A stretch of DNA of 64,000 nt from Cytobacillus kochii (GCF_020171845.1 NZ_JAIVAM010000009.1:248001-312000); one strand, 5' to 3'. Shown: positions 1-9,211, counted from the stretch's first letter. Notes: a model not told the origin generated them from the sequence alone. Numbers and translations are program-made.

Positions 1-71
1 AGAAGTAGGATAAAAACATGCCTAGAGAGAAACCTTAAGTTAAAGGGTTGTTTTGGAAAGGAGATAAACAA

Positions 72-308
72 TTGTCACAATTACAAGGCATATTGACTAG
101 ATTAAAAAATTTACAAGAGCAGGCAACTGGCTCAGAACCCACACAGAGATTTTTTGAGGTGAATGGTGAAAGAAAATGCCAAGTTACTTATCATCCGAAA
201 AACGAAACATTCGAATTGGAAGTTTACAATGACAAAGAGAAGCCTAAACGTTATCAATTTGATAATGTTGATATGATAACAATTGAAGTGTTCGAGCTCA
301 TTCAGTAA
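72..308 (+). CDS. ykuJ: YkuJ family protein (DUF1797)
   Basis: A 78-residue protein of unknown function that I recognise as YkuJ of Bacillus, from the conserved core around FFEVNGE, the FELEVYN strand and the C-terminal FDNVDMITIEVFEL. The start is TTG at 72, because AAAGGAG at 57-63 lies 8 bases upstream; the earlier in-frame TTG at 48 has no such site. No membrane segment or catalytic motif is visible. A strong terminator follows directly, so it is the last gene of its transcript. In B. subtilis it also lies upstream of ykuL and ccpC, which supports the name; ykuK is absent here. Confidence 0.85.
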   Translation: MSQLQGILTRLKNLQEQATGSEPTQRFFEVNGERKCQVTYHPKNETFELEVYNDKEKPKRYQFDNVDMITIEVFELIQ

Positions 309-326
309 TCATACCCTTATATGCGG

Positions 327-355
327 AGAGACCAACTAAATGGTCTCTTTTTTTT
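327..355 (+). terminator. Rho-independent terminator of ykuJ
   Basis: Arms AGAGACCA (327-334) and TGGTCTCT (341-348) form an 8-bp stem with a 6-base loop, followed by a T run. It sits 18 bases after the ykuJ stop. Confidence 0.9.
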
Positions 356-712
356 AATTAGAGATAAAAATGAAGGCACCTGCTCTTGCTTACGTAGGGA
401 TACAAAAAAGCTTACATTCAAGATGATAGTCAATCCTCCAAAATAGAATGAGAAGTGAACCTATGGGCTAATAAAGCGAATAGTTAGCTTAGACAAATTG
501 GTTATCCCTGTCGTCTTTGTGCAAAATAAAATAAATATTAGACAATAGCATTAATTTTTCAGAAGGTTATTAGGAAGTACAGTAAGTTTGAATGAAGCAA
601 CGGATAAATTACATTCACGAGAGAGTAAAACGTGTTATCAAGTTAAATAAGGATTTGTCTCCTTCATTTCCATCGGCTAAATAATTTCATCGTTCTTCGG
701 TCATTCTATAAA
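356..712. other. Intergenic stretch, no gene seen
   Basis: About 350 bases between the ykuJ terminator and the small zinc-ribbon gene. Only very short open frames occur, without good ribosome binding sites. In B. subtilis ykuK occupies this place; I see no recognisable remnant of it. Confidence 0.5.
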
Positions 713-726
713 AGAGGTGATGTGAT

Positions 727-870
727 ATGGTACCAGAGGTTATTTGTCCAAACTGTGATAGACGAGCGAAGATGGATAAAACACTTACTGCGCAATCAAA
801 CCAAAACTTGATTTTTCATTGTCCTTACTGTCAATATCGTAGTAGAAATATTCATACAAGTAAAGGATAG
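727..870 (+). CDS. Small zinc-ribbon-like peptide, 47 aa
   Basis: A 47-residue open frame starting at ATG 727, with AGAGGTGA at 713-720 six bases upstream. Two CxxC pairs, C7/C10 (CPNC) and C32/C35 (CPYC), are spaced as in a one-finger zinc ribbon. The rest is basic and polar with no membrane segment, so it should be a soluble cytoplasmic metal-binding peptide. In B. subtilis the small gene ykzF lies at this position before ykuL, but I cannot confirm that the two are homologous. Function unknown. The good ribosome binding site and the paired cysteines make it a credible gene. Confidence 0.65.
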   Translation: MVPEVICPNCDRRAKMDKTLTAQSNQNLIFHCPYCQYRSRNIHTSKG

Positions 871-961
871 GTTTATGGGGTAAATATAAGGCAGATGTGA
901 GGAAACTATGATAAAATCATAATTGAATACAAATCATTAAAGTTTGAGGAGTTTTCAAATT

Positions 962-1411
962 ATGATCAGTCTCCACAGTGAAGAGTTTTTAGAAATTGAT
1001 ATTAAAGACTTGCTTATTCCTTCAGAGCGAGTGGCACATGTTCAAATCGGCAATAATTTAGAGCACACCCTTTTAGTTTTGACGAAAAGTGGTTACACAG
1101 CTATTCCTGTCTTAGATCCTCACTATAAGCTCCATGGATTGATTAGCACTCCAATGATTATGGAATCTATTCTTGGTTTACAAAGAATTGAATTCGATCA
1201 ATTGGAAGAAAAGCGTGTAGAAGAATTTATGAATCATGATGTACCACGCCTAAATATTAATACTTCTCTTAGAAATGCCACAGGACTATTAGTCGATCAT
1301 CCATTTATTTGTGTTGAAGATGATGAAGGGTACTTTGAAGGTATTCTTACCCGTAGATCCTTATTAGTTCAACTGCAAAAAGCATTGCATAGCAAAAAGA
1401 AGAAGGACTAA
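962..1411 (+). CDS. cbpB: CBS-domain c-di-AMP sensor CbpB (DarB, YkuL)
   Basis: A 149-residue protein with two CBS modules (roughly residues 15-70 and 85-145) and little else. The block VAHVQIGNNLEHTLLVLTKS and the following GYTAIPVLDP are hallmarks of Bacillus YkuL. From the family: YkuL/DarB binds cyclic di-AMP and, when the nucleotide is scarce, binds and stimulates the (p)ppGpp synthetase Rel and pyruvate carboxylase. The start is ATG 962 with GAGGAG ending at 951. It precedes ccpC as in B. subtilis. Its partner enzyme, pyruvate carboxylase, is encoded at 35.1-38.6 kb of this window. Confidence 0.88.
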   Translation: MISLHSEEFLEIDIKDLLIPSERVAHVQIGNNLEHTLLVLTKSGYTAIPVLDPHYKLHGLISTPMIMESILGLQRIEFDQLEEKRVEEFMNHDVPRLNINTSLRNATGLLVDHPFICVEDDEGYFEGILTRRSLLVQLQKALHSKKKKD

Positions 1412-1413
1412 AG

Positions 1414-1440
1414 AGCTCCCAAAAGATATTGGGAGCTTCC
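1414..1440 (+). terminator. Probable terminator after cbpB
   Basis: Perfect 8-bp stem AGCTCCCA (1414-1421) / TGGGAGCT (1430-1437) with an 8-base loop directly after the stop codon. The T tract is poor (TTCC), so termination may be partial. Confidence 0.45.
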
Positions 1441-1517
1441 GTATGTCAAGATTATTCACCCGTTTGCCCGTATGTGAAGGGGAGTGGTGTGAGTTTTAGA
1501 GGTGGTGAACGTCAAAA

Positions 1518-2402
1518 GTGGCTTCTCTATCGGAATTCCATATGTTAAGTGTACTTGCACAAGAAATGAATATGCGTAAAGCAGCTGAACGATTGTTTGT
1601 ATCACAACCAGCTCTTTCTCAAAGGTTACAAAATATCGAGAAAGAATGGGGAAGTAGATTATTCGTACGGTCTCAAAAGGGATTGTCCTTAACACCAGCA
1701 GGTGAAATGGTCATCAAGTTTGTTAATGAGGTCGTGGTAGCTGAGGAAAAGGTAAAAGAATCGATTCAGTCTTTAAATACTGAAGTATACGGGACATTGA
1801 AAATTGCTGTTGCTTCCATTGTCGGGCAAAATTGGTTACCTCAAGTATTAAAGAAATTTGTTAATCGCTATCCTCAAGCGAAAATATCCTTGATTACAGG
1901 CTGGAGTAGTGAAATTCTAAGATCACTTTATGATGACGATGTACATATTGGGATTATTCGCGGTACACCAGATTGGAAAGGTGTTAAGATACCTTTATTT
2001 AAAGATAGCCTGTATCTTGTTGATACAGAGATTAAGGATACGAATCAAATATTAGAAACCGATCGGCCCTTTATTCAATTCAAAAGTGATTCAAATTATT
2101 ATCAAGAGATACAAGACTGGTGGTTAAGGAAATTTAAGACACCGCCGAAAAGGACGATTGTAGTCGATCAAATTGAGACCTGTAAACAAATGACATTAAA
2201 TGGGATAGGTTATGCAATATTACCTGCCATTACATTAACGGGGATGGAGAAAAATATATTTATTAGTCCCCTACAGGATGAAAACGAACAACCTATTAGT
2301 CGTGATACATGGTTACTTGGATATGAATCAGCTTTTGAGCTGAAGCAAGTACAAGCATTTGTCGAATTAATTAAGCAACATATAGCTGAAGAACAAAAAT
2401 GA
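1518..2402 (+). CDS. ccpC: LysR-type regulator CcpC, citrate-responsive
   Basis: A 294-residue LysR regulator. The N-terminal winged helix (residues 5-60) contains MRKAAERLFVSQPALSQRL, and the C-terminal substrate-binding domain contains the CcpC-type blocks ISLITGWSSE, GIIRGTPDWKG and DQIETCKQMTLNGIGYAILP. In Bacillus CcpC represses the aconitase and citrate synthase genes and is relieved by citrate. The start is GTG 1518 behind GAGGTGGTGA. It stands alone between cbpB and dapH, the same context as in B. subtilis. It is the one clear central-carbon transcription factor in the window. Confidence 0.9.
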   Translation: MASLSEFHMLSVLAQEMNMRKAAERLFVSQPALSQRLQNIEKEWGSRLFVRSQKGLSLTPAGEMVIKFVNEVVVAEEKVKESIQSLNTEVYGTLKIAVASIVGQNWLPQVLKKFVNRYPQAKISLITGWSSEILRSLYDDDVHIGIIRGTPDWKGVKIPLFKDSLYLVDTEIKDTNQILETDRPFIQFKSDSNYYQEIQDWWLRKFKTPPKRTIVVDQIETCKQMTLNGIGYAILPAITLTGMEKNIFISPLQDENEQPISRDTWLLGYESAFELKQVQAFVELIKQHIAEEQK

Positions 2403-2487
2403 TAATATCACTTGTTTTCAATGCGTTAGTTTGTTAAATTAATTCTAGTTAGTTTATACATATATGAACATCAAAGGAGGAATTACA

Positions 2488-3198
2488 ATGAAAATGATGG
2501 ATGCAAATGAAATCATTTCTTTTATTCAAAATAGTACTAAATCTACACCTGTAAAAGTCTATATTAAAGGTGATTTAGAGAATATCGATTTTGGTAGCTC
2601 AAGTCAATCTTTTCTGAATGGTCAAAGTGGTGTCGTTTTCGGTGAATGGGCTGAAATTGAACAAGCAATTAAAAATAATGAAGCGAAAATTGAAGATTAT
2701 GTAATCGAAAATGATCGCCGTAATTCTGCTATTCCATTATTAGATATGAAAAACATTAAAGCACGTATTGAACCAGGTGCAATTATTCGTGATCAAGTTG
2801 AAATTGGCGACAATGTTGTCATTATGATGGGGGCTTCTATTAATATCGGTGCTGCTATCGGAGAAGGAACAATGATTGATATGAATGTCGTCCTTGGTGG
2901 ACGAGCAACTGTCGGTAAAAACTGCCACATTGGTGCAGGTTCCGTATTAGCAGGTGTCATTGAACCCCCTTCTGCAAAACCAGTTATTGTTGAAGATGAC
3001 GTAGTAATTGGGGCAAATGCAGTTATTTTAGAAGGCGTAACTGTTGGTAAAGGTGCTGTTGTTGCAGCGGGTGCAATTGTCATTGATGATGTAGCACCTA
3101 ATACAGTTGTAGCTGGTACACCAGCAAAGGTCATCAAACAAATTGATGATAAAACAAAATCAAAAACAGAAATTAAGCAAGAACTTCGTCAACTTTAA
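2488..3198 (+). CDS. dapH: Tetrahydrodipicolinate N-acetyltransferase DapH
   Basis: Transfers an acetyl group from acetyl-CoA to tetrahydrodipicolinate, the first step of the acetylase branch of diaminopimelate/lysine synthesis. The 236-residue length equals that of B. subtilis DapH. A short alpha domain (about 1-85) is followed by left-handed beta-helix hexapeptide repeats (about 90-190, with [13 protein letters not shown] and GEGTMIDMN) and the C-terminal [14 protein letters not shown]. The start is ATG 2488 with a near-perfect AAAGGAGG at 2473-2480; an upstream in-frame ATG at 2464 lacks this site. It is paired with dapL. Confidence 0.95.
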   Translation: MKMMDANEIISFIQNSTKSTPVKVYIKGDLENIDFGSSSQSFLNGQSGVVFGEWAEIEQAIKNNEAKIEDYVIENDRRNSAIPLLDMKNIKARIEPGAIIRDQVEIGDNVVIMMGASINIGAAIGEGTMIDMNVVLGGRATVGKNCHIGAGSVLAGVIEPPSAKPVIVEDDVVIGANAVILEGVTVGKGAVVAAGAIVIDDVAPNTVVAGTPAKVIKQIDDKTKSKTEIKQELRQL

Positions 3199-3221
3199 TC
3201 ATAAGGTAAAATGAATATAGA

Positions 3222-3256
3222 AAAAGCGTGGAAGTTTATTTCCACGCTTTTGTATA
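3222..3256 (+). terminator. Hairpin between dapH and dapL
   Basis: 11-bp perfect stem AAAAGCGTGGA (3222-3232) / TCCACGCTTTT (3241-3251) with an 8-base loop. It looks like an intrinsic terminator inside the dapH-dapL unit, and could lower dapL expression relative to dapH. Confidence 0.65.
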
Positions 3257-3272
3257 TGGAGGAGAATAGTAG

Positions 3273-4403
3273 TTGATTGATAATCAATTTGTGAGAATAC
3301 GCCGAGACTTGCATAAGATACCGGAACTAGGATTTCAAGAAGTGAAAACCCAGAAATATTTATTAGAATATATTGCCTCATTGGATCAAACGCGAATGGA
3401 AGTAAAAACGTGGAGAACTGGTATTATCTTAAGGATTAAGGGCTTGAATCCTTCCAAAACGATTGGTTACAGGGCAGATATAGATGGCCTGCCAATTGAT
3501 GAAGAAACAGACTATCCTTTCCAATCCACGCATAAAGGAAATATGCATGCCTGTGGTCACGACTTTCATATGGCAATCGCACTTGGTGTATTAACTAATA
3601 TCGTCAATCATCCAATTAATGATGATATGGTATTTATTTTTCAACCTGCTGAAGAAGGACCAGGTGGAGCCAAGCCATTGTTAGAATCAGCAGAATTTCA
3701 ACAATGGAAACCTGACATGATTTTCGCTTTGCATATTGCACCCGAATACCCTGTTGGTACAATCGCTGTGAAAGAAGGGCTGTTGTTTGCTAATACGTCA
3801 GAATTGTTTATCGATTTAAAAGGCAAAGGTGGTCATGCAGCCTACCCTCATCAAACAATAGATATGGTCGTAGCAGCATGCTCTTTAGTTAATCAACTTC
3901 AGACCATTGTTTCAAGAAACATTGACCCTCTTGATAGTGCTGTTGTAACAGTAGGAAAAATCACTGGTGGTACAGTACAAAATATTATTGCTGAAAATGC
4001 AAGAATAGAGGGAACGATCAGAACGCTCTCACCAACATCGATGAACAGAGTAAAACAAAGAATTGAGGCGCTTGTACAAGGAGTAGAAGTGGGCTATGAA
4101 TGTCAAACAACAATCGATTATGGAAGTAATTATTATCAAGTATACAATGATGAAGTGTTAACAGCCGATCTCATGCAATTCACAGAAGGCCATAAAGAGG
4201 CAAACTTATTTATTTGTAAAGAAGCGATGACAGGTGAAGACTTTGGATATATGCTACGTGAAATTCCCGGTTTTATGTTCTGGCTAGGAGTTAATTCTCC
4301 ATTTGGTTTACACCATGCACGTCTTAAGCCAGATGAGGGAGCAATTAATTTAGCGATTAACTATATCGTTGATTACTTGAACTATAAAGGGAATAGGGCG
4401 TAA
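3273..4403 (+). CDS. dapL: N-acetyldiaminopimelate deacetylase DapL-type (YkuR)
   Basis: An M20-family metallo-amidohydrolase of 376 residues that removes the acetyl group from N-acetyl-L,L-diaminopimelate, the later step of the pathway begun by DapH. Visible motifs are the metal-binding HACGHD (residues 92-97), QPAEEGPGG with the catalytic glutamates, the dimerisation-domain [11 protein letters not shown], and [11 protein letters not shown] near the C-terminus. The start is TTG 3273 with GGAGGAG at 3258-3264. The symbol follows common B. subtilis usage (ykuR/dapL); the same name is used elsewhere for an unrelated aminotransferase. Confidence 0.92.
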   Translation: MIDNQFVRIRRDLHKIPELGFQEVKTQKYLLEYIASLDQTRMEVKTWRTGIILRIKGLNPSKTIGYRADIDGLPIDEETDYPFQSTHKGNMHACGHDFHMAIALGVLTNIVNHPINDDMVFIFQPAEEGPGGAKPLLESAEFQQWKPDMIFALHIAPEYPVGTIAVKEGLLFANTSELFIDLKGKGGHAAYPHQTIDMVVAACSLVNQLQTIVSRNIDPLDSAVVTVGKITGGTVQNIIAENARIEGTIRTLSPTSMNRVKQRIEALVQGVEVGYECQTTIDYGSNYYQVYNDEVLTADLMQFTEGHKEANLFICKEAMTGEDFGYMLREIPGFMFWLGVNSPFGLHHARLKPDEGAINLAINYIVDYLNYKGNRA

Positions 4404-4531
4404 TCACTTCATATCAATCGAGCGCACGCTCAATTATTTTCATCACTTAGCTCTTTTTGATAATATAATAATATAGATAATAAATTGAATAATTTAGAAT
4501 AAATCCTAATTTAAATTCATTTTAATTTACC

Positions 4532-4568
4532 TTGACTATTATCAAGAAGAAATGTATAATTATTATCG
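4532..4568 (+). promoter_or_regulatory. Sigma-A promoter of ykuU overlapped by a PerR-like box
   Basis: TTGACT (4532-4537), a 17-base spacer, then TATAAT (4555-4560). The sequence 4554-4568 matches the PerR consensus TTATAATNATTATAA at 11 of 14 defined positions, including the full ATAAT-N-ATTAT core. It covers the -10 element, so bound repressor would block the polymerase. The promoter call is strong; assignment to PerR rather than Fur or chance is inference. Confidence 0.65.
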
Positions 4569-4636
4569 ATGAACAAGTTGCAAATGAGAATATACATATC
4601 AATTGTTTAGTACATAATTACTGGAGGGAATTAATC

Positions 4637-5179
4637 ATGGCAGAACGTATGGTAGGAAAACAAGCACCAAGATTTGAAATGGACGCTGTATTGGCTAATA
4701 AGGAATTTGGTAAAGTAAGTCTTGAAGAAAATATGAAGAATGATAAATGGACAGTTCTTTTCTTTTATCCAATGGATTTCACTTTTGTTTGCCCAACTGA
4801 AATTACTGCAATGTCAGATCGCTATGATGAATTCGAAGATCTTGATGCAGAAGTAATTGGTGTATCAACAGATACTATTCACACTCATTTAGCATGGATT
4901 AATACTGATCGTAAAGAAAATGGACTTGGTGATCTTAACTATCCATTAGCTGCGGATACAAACCATGTTGTATCACGTGACTATGGTGTCTTAATTGAAG
5001 AAGAAGGTGTAGCACTTCGTGGGCTATATATCATTAACCCTGAAGGAGAGCTAATGTATTCAGTAGTAAACCATAACAACATTGGCCGTGACGTTGATGA
5101 AACCCTACGTGTGCTTCAAGCACTTCAAACGGGTGGCCTTTGCCCAGCTAACTGGAAACCAGGTCAAAAAACTCTATAA
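4637..5179 (+). CDS. ykuU: 2-Cys peroxiredoxin YkuU (AhpC/TSA family)
   Basis: A 180-residue typical 2-Cys peroxiredoxin that reduces hydrogen peroxide and organic hydroperoxides. The peroxidatic cysteine is C52 in DFTFVCPTE, and the resolving cysteine is C169 in GGLCPANW. The AhpC/TSA fold spans almost the whole protein. The start is ATG 4637 with GGAGGG at 4623-4628; a longer in-frame extension upstream overlaps the promoter and is rejected. It is followed by the thioredoxin-fold gene ykuV, as in B. subtilis. It has its own promoter with a PerR-like site and its own terminator. Confidence 0.92.
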   Translation: MAERMVGKQAPRFEMDAVLANKEFGKVSLEENMKNDKWTVLFFYPMDFTFVCPTEITAMSDRYDEFEDLDAEVIGVSTDTIHTHLAWINTDRKENGLGDLNYPLAADTNHVVSRDYGVLIEEEGVALRGLYIINPEGELMYSVVNHNNIGRDVDETLRVLQALQTGGLCPANWKPGQKTL

Positions 5180-5217
5180 TTCATTAGAGTCTTATAACCC
5201 TATTGTTGGGTTACATA

Positions 5218-5258
5218 AGAAAAGAGGCCTAACATTCGTTTGTTAGGTCTCTTTTCTT
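5218..5258 (+). terminator. Terminator of ykuU
   Basis: A long stem of about 17 bp with one G-T pair: 5218-5234 pairs with 5241-5257, loop of 6, T-rich 3' side. A smaller AACCC/GGGTT hairpin precedes it at 5196-5212. Confidence 0.85.
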
Positions 5259-5291
5259 CAGAGTTATCTATCATGAAGGGAGATTGACTAT

Positions 5292-5747
5292 ATGAAATTA
5301 CGTGCGCCAATGCCTGAATTAACAGGAGCAACAGAATGGTTAAATGGACAAGTGACAAAAGAGGAGCTTATTGGTGAAAAGCCAACACTTATTCATTTTT
5401 GGTCTATCAGTTGTCATCTATGTAAAGAAGCCATGCCTCAAGTGAATCAATTTAGAGATGAATATAGTGAAAAGTTAAATGTGATTGCTGTTCATATGCC
5501 AAGGTCTGAAGATGATTTAGATTTAGAAGAAATCAAGAAAGTGGCAGCAGAACACGATATCACACAACCAATTTATGTTGATAGTGAACATAAATTGAAT
5601 GATGCCTTTGAAAATCAATATGTCCCTGCTTATTATGTATTTGATAAAGAGGGTGTCCTCCGTCACTTCCAAGCAGGTGGTAGTGGAATGAAAATGTTAA
5701 CAAAGCGCGTTAATCGTGTGTTGGATGAAATGGAGAAATCTGAATAA
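5292..5747 (+). CDS. ykuV: Thiol-disulfide oxidoreductase YkuV
   Basis: A 151-residue cytoplasmic thioredoxin-fold protein. The redox motif is CHLC at C41-C44 after HFWSIS, and the cis-proline segment is in YVPAYYVF. There is no signal peptide. YkuV of B. subtilis reduces disulfides and was characterised as a thiol-disulfide oxidoreductase. It may recycle oxidised partners such as the neighbouring peroxiredoxin, but that link is inferred only from adjacency. The start is ATG 5292 with an AAGGGAG-type site upstream. It lies behind the ykuU terminator, so it probably has its own promoter or is read by read-through. Confidence 0.9.
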   Translation: MKLRAPMPELTGATEWLNGQVTKEELIGEKPTLIHFWSISCHLCKEAMPQVNQFRDEYSEKLNVIAVHMPRSEDDLDLEEIKKVAAEHDITQPIYVDSEHKLNDAFENQYVPAYYVFDKEGVLRHFQAGGSGMKMLTKRVNRVLDEMEKSE

Positions 5748-5756
5748 AGGGTAGCT

Positions 5757-5790
5757 TAAAAGCTGAGATTAATGAATCTCAGCTTTTTTT
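5757..5790 (+). terminator. Terminator of ykuV
   Basis: AAAAGCTGAGATT / AATCTCAGCTTTTTT with a 4-base loop (AATG) and a T7 tract. Confidence 0.92.
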
Positions 5791-5896
5791 CTATTGGAAT
5801 TGAAAAGATAAAATGAATCACTACATTTATGGCTTTTCCATTCATAAATGTGGTAGAATAATGTTCGTTAATAGGTGATAATTCGGAGGTTTACTT

Positions 5897-6556
5897 ATGA
5901 GAAAAAACTTTGTTGTCATTGGTTTAGGTAGATTTGGTGGTAGTATTTGTAAAGAGCTAACGGAACAAGGGATGGAAGTAATGGCGATTGATTCGAATGA
6001 GGCAAGAGTGAATGAGTTTTCAGTTATTGCCTCTCACGCAGTAGTAGGTGATACAACGGATGATGCTGTCATTAAAAGTCTGGGTTTGCGTAACTTCGAT
6101 CACGTAATTGTAGCCATCGGAGACGATATTCAAGCAAGCATATTGACAACATTGATGTTAAAAGAAAATGGCGTTAAAAAAGTAACTGTTAAAGCTCAAA
6201 ATGATTATCATGGCAAAGTATTAAGTAAAATAGGGGCAGACGTCATTGTGCACCCTGAAAGAGATATGGGGATTAGGATTGCTCATAAGTTAGCCTCCAA
6301 TAGTATACTTGATTATTTAGAGTTATCTGATGAGCATAGCATCGTTGAAATTGAAGCAAATGAAAGAATTGGCGGTCATTCGATTATTGATTTGGATATA
6401 AGAGCAAAGTATGGTGTGAATATAGTAGCAATCAAACGCAGGTCAAGTATTATTGTCTCGCCACAAGCTACGGAAATTATACAATATAAAGATGTACTTA
6501 TTGTTATTGGGGCAGATAATGATATTAATCGTTTAGAGAAAAAGATGTTAAGTTAA
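5897..6556 (+). CDS. ktrC: Potassium channel gating subunit KtrC (RCK domain)
   Basis: A 219-residue cytosolic RCK/TrkA protein that gates a KtrD-type K+ channel. The N-terminal Rossmann fold starts with VIGLGRFGGS (residues 7-16). The central block DHVIVAIGDDIQASILTTLMLKE and the C-terminal RCK_C domain (about 140-219) match KtrC/YkqB. In Bacillus the RCK_C domain of KtrC binds cyclic di-AMP, which closes the channel. The start is ATG 5897 with GGAGGT at 5885-5890. No membrane partner gene (ktrD) is adjacent, as is normal for this family. Confidence 0.92.
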   Translation: MRKNFVVIGLGRFGGSICKELTEQGMEVMAIDSNEARVNEFSVIASHAVVGDTTDDAVIKSLGLRNFDHVIVAIGDDIQASILTTLMLKENGVKKVTVKAQNDYHGKVLSKIGADVIVHPERDMGIRIAHKLASNSILDYLELSDEHSIVEIEANERIGGHSIIDLDIRAKYGVNIVAIKRRSSIIVSPQATEIIQYKDVLIVIGADNDINRLEKKMLS

Positions 6557-6592
6557 AAAAAAGCATTCGAGGTAAACTCGAATGCTTTTTAT
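6557..6592. terminator. Bidirectional terminator between ktrC and rnjA
   Basis: GCATTCGAG (6563-6571) / CTCGAATGC (6577-6585), flanked by A and T runs, so it works for both converging genes. Confidence 0.9.
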
Positions 6593-8259
6593 CATACTTC
6601 CATAATGATAGGTAGTATCATTGGACGGCGTTTTGTTTTTTCATATAAGAACGGAGCAAGTGTATCTGTAATTTCATTTTTAATCTCAGACCATTGTGTT
6701 GTTTTTCTTTCCATCACTTTATTCAAATGTTTAGCGATTAAGGATTGTGCATCATTGATAAGGTCTCCAGATTCTCTCATGTATACAAATCCTCTAGAAA
6801 TTAAGTCTGGGCCAGCAGAAATCTTAAACTCTTTCATGTTAATACTAACAACAACCACAACTAGTCCTTCTTCTGATAGAATGCGGCGGTCACGTAAAAC
6901 AATATTTCCTATATCGCCAATACCATTACCATCGATATACACATTACCTGATGGGATTTTCCCTGCAACTTGAGCAGTCTGATCACTGAGGGCTAGCACA
7001 TCACCATTGTCCATGATAAAGATATCTTCTTCATTCACACCACAATCTATAGCTAGGCCAGCGTGCATTTTTTGCATGCGATATTCACCGTGTATCGGCA
7101 TGAAGAACTTTGGTTTGATTAATCTTAACATAAGCTTTTGCTCTTCTTGTCCACCATGTCCTGATGTGTGAATATTATTTAATTTACCATAAATCACTTC
7201 AGCACCAGCACGTGAGAGACGATCAATCGTTCTACTTACACTAATCGTATTACCAGGTATTGGTGAAGAAGAAAAGACAACAGTATCACCCGGGTGAATC
7301 TGAATTTGGCGATGTGTACCATTTGCGATTCTTGAAAGTGCTGCCATCGGTTCGCCTTGACTTCCCGTACAAAGGATAGTGACTTGGTTAGCAGGGAGAC
7401 GATTAATTTGCTGTGCATCAATAAATGTATCTTTTGGTGCAGTAATATAACCAAGTTCTTGACCAATATTAATTGCAGCTTCCATACTTCTTCCAAACAC
7501 TGCGACCTTTCTTCCGTTCCTTACAGCTGCTTCTGTTACTTGCTGAAGACGATGAATGTTCGAAGCAAAGGTAGCAAAGATAATTCTACCCTCTACTTTA
7601 CGGAAAATATCATGAATGCTATCTCCGACTTTTCTTTCAGACATCGTAAATTCAGGAATTTCACTATTTGTACTATCTGAAAGTAAGCAAAGGACACCTT
7701 CTTTACCAATTTCAGCGATTTTAGTTAAATTAGCAGGTTCACCAACTGGCGTAAAATCAAATTTAAAGTCTCCAGTATGAACGACTTGACCTGGAGGAGT
7801 TTTTACAACAATCCCATAAGAATCAGGGATACTATGCGTTGTTCTAAAGAATGTCACAGAAGTTTTTCTAAATTTAATGATATCATCTTCCTGAATCTCA
7901 TATAACTTCGTCTGTCTTAGTAAACCATGTTCTTCAAGCTTATTTTTTAATAAGCCTAGTGCTAGTTTTCCACCATAAATGGGGATATTTATCGTTTTTA
8001 ATAAATACGGAATCCCGCCGATATGGTCCTCGTGTCCGTGCGTAATAAACAAACCTTTAATCTTATCTTCATTCTTTTGTAAATAAGTGTAATCAGGAAT
8101 AACATAGTCAATCCCTAATAATTCATCTTCCGGAAATTTAATTCCCGCATCAATTAGGATAATCTCATCTTGGAATTGTACTGCATACGTATTTTTTCCG
8201 ATCTCTCCAAGACCACCAAGAGCGAATACAGCAGTCTGGTCATTTTTAACAAATTTCAT
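6592..8259 (-). CDS. rnjA: Ribonuclease J1
   Basis: A 555-residue metallo-beta-lactamase/beta-CASP ribonuclease with 5'-3' exonuclease and endonuclease activity, central to mRNA decay and rRNA maturation. The zinc motif is HGHEDH (H74, H76, D78, H79). The beta-CASP part contains [14 protein letters not shown], and the C-terminal region contains SGHGGQEE and HGEYRM. Full length. It lies 3 bases downstream of rpoY, so the two are co-transcribed on the minus strand, as in B. subtilis. The start is ATG at 8259. Confidence 0.96.
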   Translation of the reverse strand: MKFVKNDQTAVFALGGLGEIGKNTYAVQFQDEIILIDAGIKFPEDELLGIDYVIPDYTYLQKNEDKIKGLFITHGHEDHIGGIPYLLKTINIPIYGGKLALGLLKNKLEEHGLLRQTKLYEIQEDDIIKFRKTSVTFFRTTHSIPDSYGIVVKTPPGQVVHTGDFKFDFTPVGEPANLTKIAEIGKEGVLCLLSDSTNSEIPEFTMSERKVGDSIHDIFRKVEGRIIFATFASNIHRLQQVTEAAVRNGRKVAVFGRSMEAAINIGQELGYITAPKDTFIDAQQINRLPANQVTILCTGSQGEPMAALSRIANGTHRQIQIHPGDTVVFSSSPIPGNTISVSRTIDRLSRAGAEVIYGKLNNIHTSGHGGQEEQKLMLRLIKPKFFMPIHGEYRMQKMHAGLAIDCGVNEEDIFIMDNGDVLALSDQTAQVAGKIPSGNVYIDGNGIGDIGNIVLRDRRILSEEGLVVVVVSINMKEFKISAGPDLISRGFVYMRESGDLINDAQSLIAKHLNKVMERKTTQWSEIKNEITDTLAPFLYEKTKRRPMILPIIMEV

Positions 8260-8262
8260 AAA

Positions 8263-8475
8263 TTATTCAATCTCCAATACTTTAAAATCTTGATGATCTT
8301 GCTCATAAGCTAAGTAGTCACCTTCAACTGCTGTAACAAACTCAATATTGATTGGACGCGTTTTTAGTTTAGTTCGCACGTCCCTTTCATTTTTACCTTC
8401 TACATACACGGTTTTTGTGTGCTCACGTACAGGCACTTCTTTCGCGGACTCTTGATAGTAAACTTTAAATAACAT
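8263..8475 (-). CDS. rpoY: RNA polymerase epsilon subunit RpoY
   Basis: A 70-residue small auxiliary subunit of Firmicutes RNA polymerase. The sequence runs from MLFKVYYQ to the acidic tail FKVLEIE and includes REHTKTVYVEG, typical of YkzG/RpoY. The family binds core polymerase and resembles the phage inhibitor Gp2 in fold. The start is ATG 8475 with AAGGAGAG on the minus strand 8 bases upstream. It is the first gene of the rpoY-rnjA operon; the genome-wide conserved pairing supports the call. Confidence 0.93.
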   Translation of the reverse strand: MLFKVYYQESAKEVPVREHTKTVYVEGKNERDVRTKLKTRPINIEFVTAVEGDYLAYEQDHQDFKVLEIE

Positions 8476-8491
8476 AGGGTATCTCTCCTTA

Positions 8492-9190
8492 TTCCGTAGT
8501 CTTTATCTATATTTTTTAAAAAGTAACATGAGATATAGGATAAGAGATCGTCACATGTAAGTATATTAAGGAAAAAAGGCTGCTCATACATTGACTCATT
8601 ATTTATTTTTAGTATGGTTACCTACCAGGGGTAACAAAGACCTTTTTTTAAGAATCAATGTTTAGCATTACTTACTCGACTTTAAATCGTATGTTTAAAT
8701 AATTTATAGACTAAGCCAAATATTGGTCTTATATACTTAACATTGTTGGATTTCTTAACACAATCTAATGTATTTACTTAGTTAAAGCGTTAATTGTATA
8801 ATAAAATTAAATCAGTCTAGTGGCTTTCATCATCATGCCCATTCTTATTTATGTCTAAAACAGTGACTTTTTATTTCACGAATTGCCATTTCATTTCTGT
8901 ATGTCATGTATGTAATTAAGTGTATTGATTATAAATTTACAATAATGAAGGAGCCCTTCGCAAGTTTGAAGGGCTCAAAATCCGTTTTCACTACTATTTG
9001 TCATACTTTAAACACTTTTCGATTCAATTCCCTTAATCCTATTGTATACGATATGCGTGTAAAGTAAAGCCTTCGGTTAGAGTTTTAGTAAAAAATGTTA
9101 TTGATCTGTAGTTGTTTGACATCTTAAACAAGAAGGTTATATGGTTTTAGTAGTGGGAATCGTAATGAACAGAAATCATTTATCATGTAG
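8492..9190. other. 700-base divergent intergenic region
   Basis: Between the divergent rpoY and HAD genes. AT-rich without credible open frames. The one structured element is a 9-bp inverted repeat GAGCCCTTC (8951-8959) / GAAGGGCTC (8968-8976) without a T tract on either strand. I could not assign promoters with confidence. Confidence 0.4.
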
Positions 9191-9211
9191 GTAGAAAAAA
9201 GGAGTTATAAA

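Noticed and set aside
361-713. Remnant of ykuK
   Set aside because: The place fits B. subtilis order, but I find no fragment of the protein in any frame.
2793-3137. Minus-strand frame opposite dapH
   Set aside because: Shadow of the hexapeptide-repeat codon pattern; no ribosome binding site.
6605-6973. Plus-strand frame opposite rnjA
   Set aside because: Opposite strand of the RNase J1 C-terminus, which is clearly the coding strand.
8951-8976. 9-bp inverted repeat as a terminator
   Set aside because: No T run on either strand and no gene ends nearby. Noted only in the intergenic entry.
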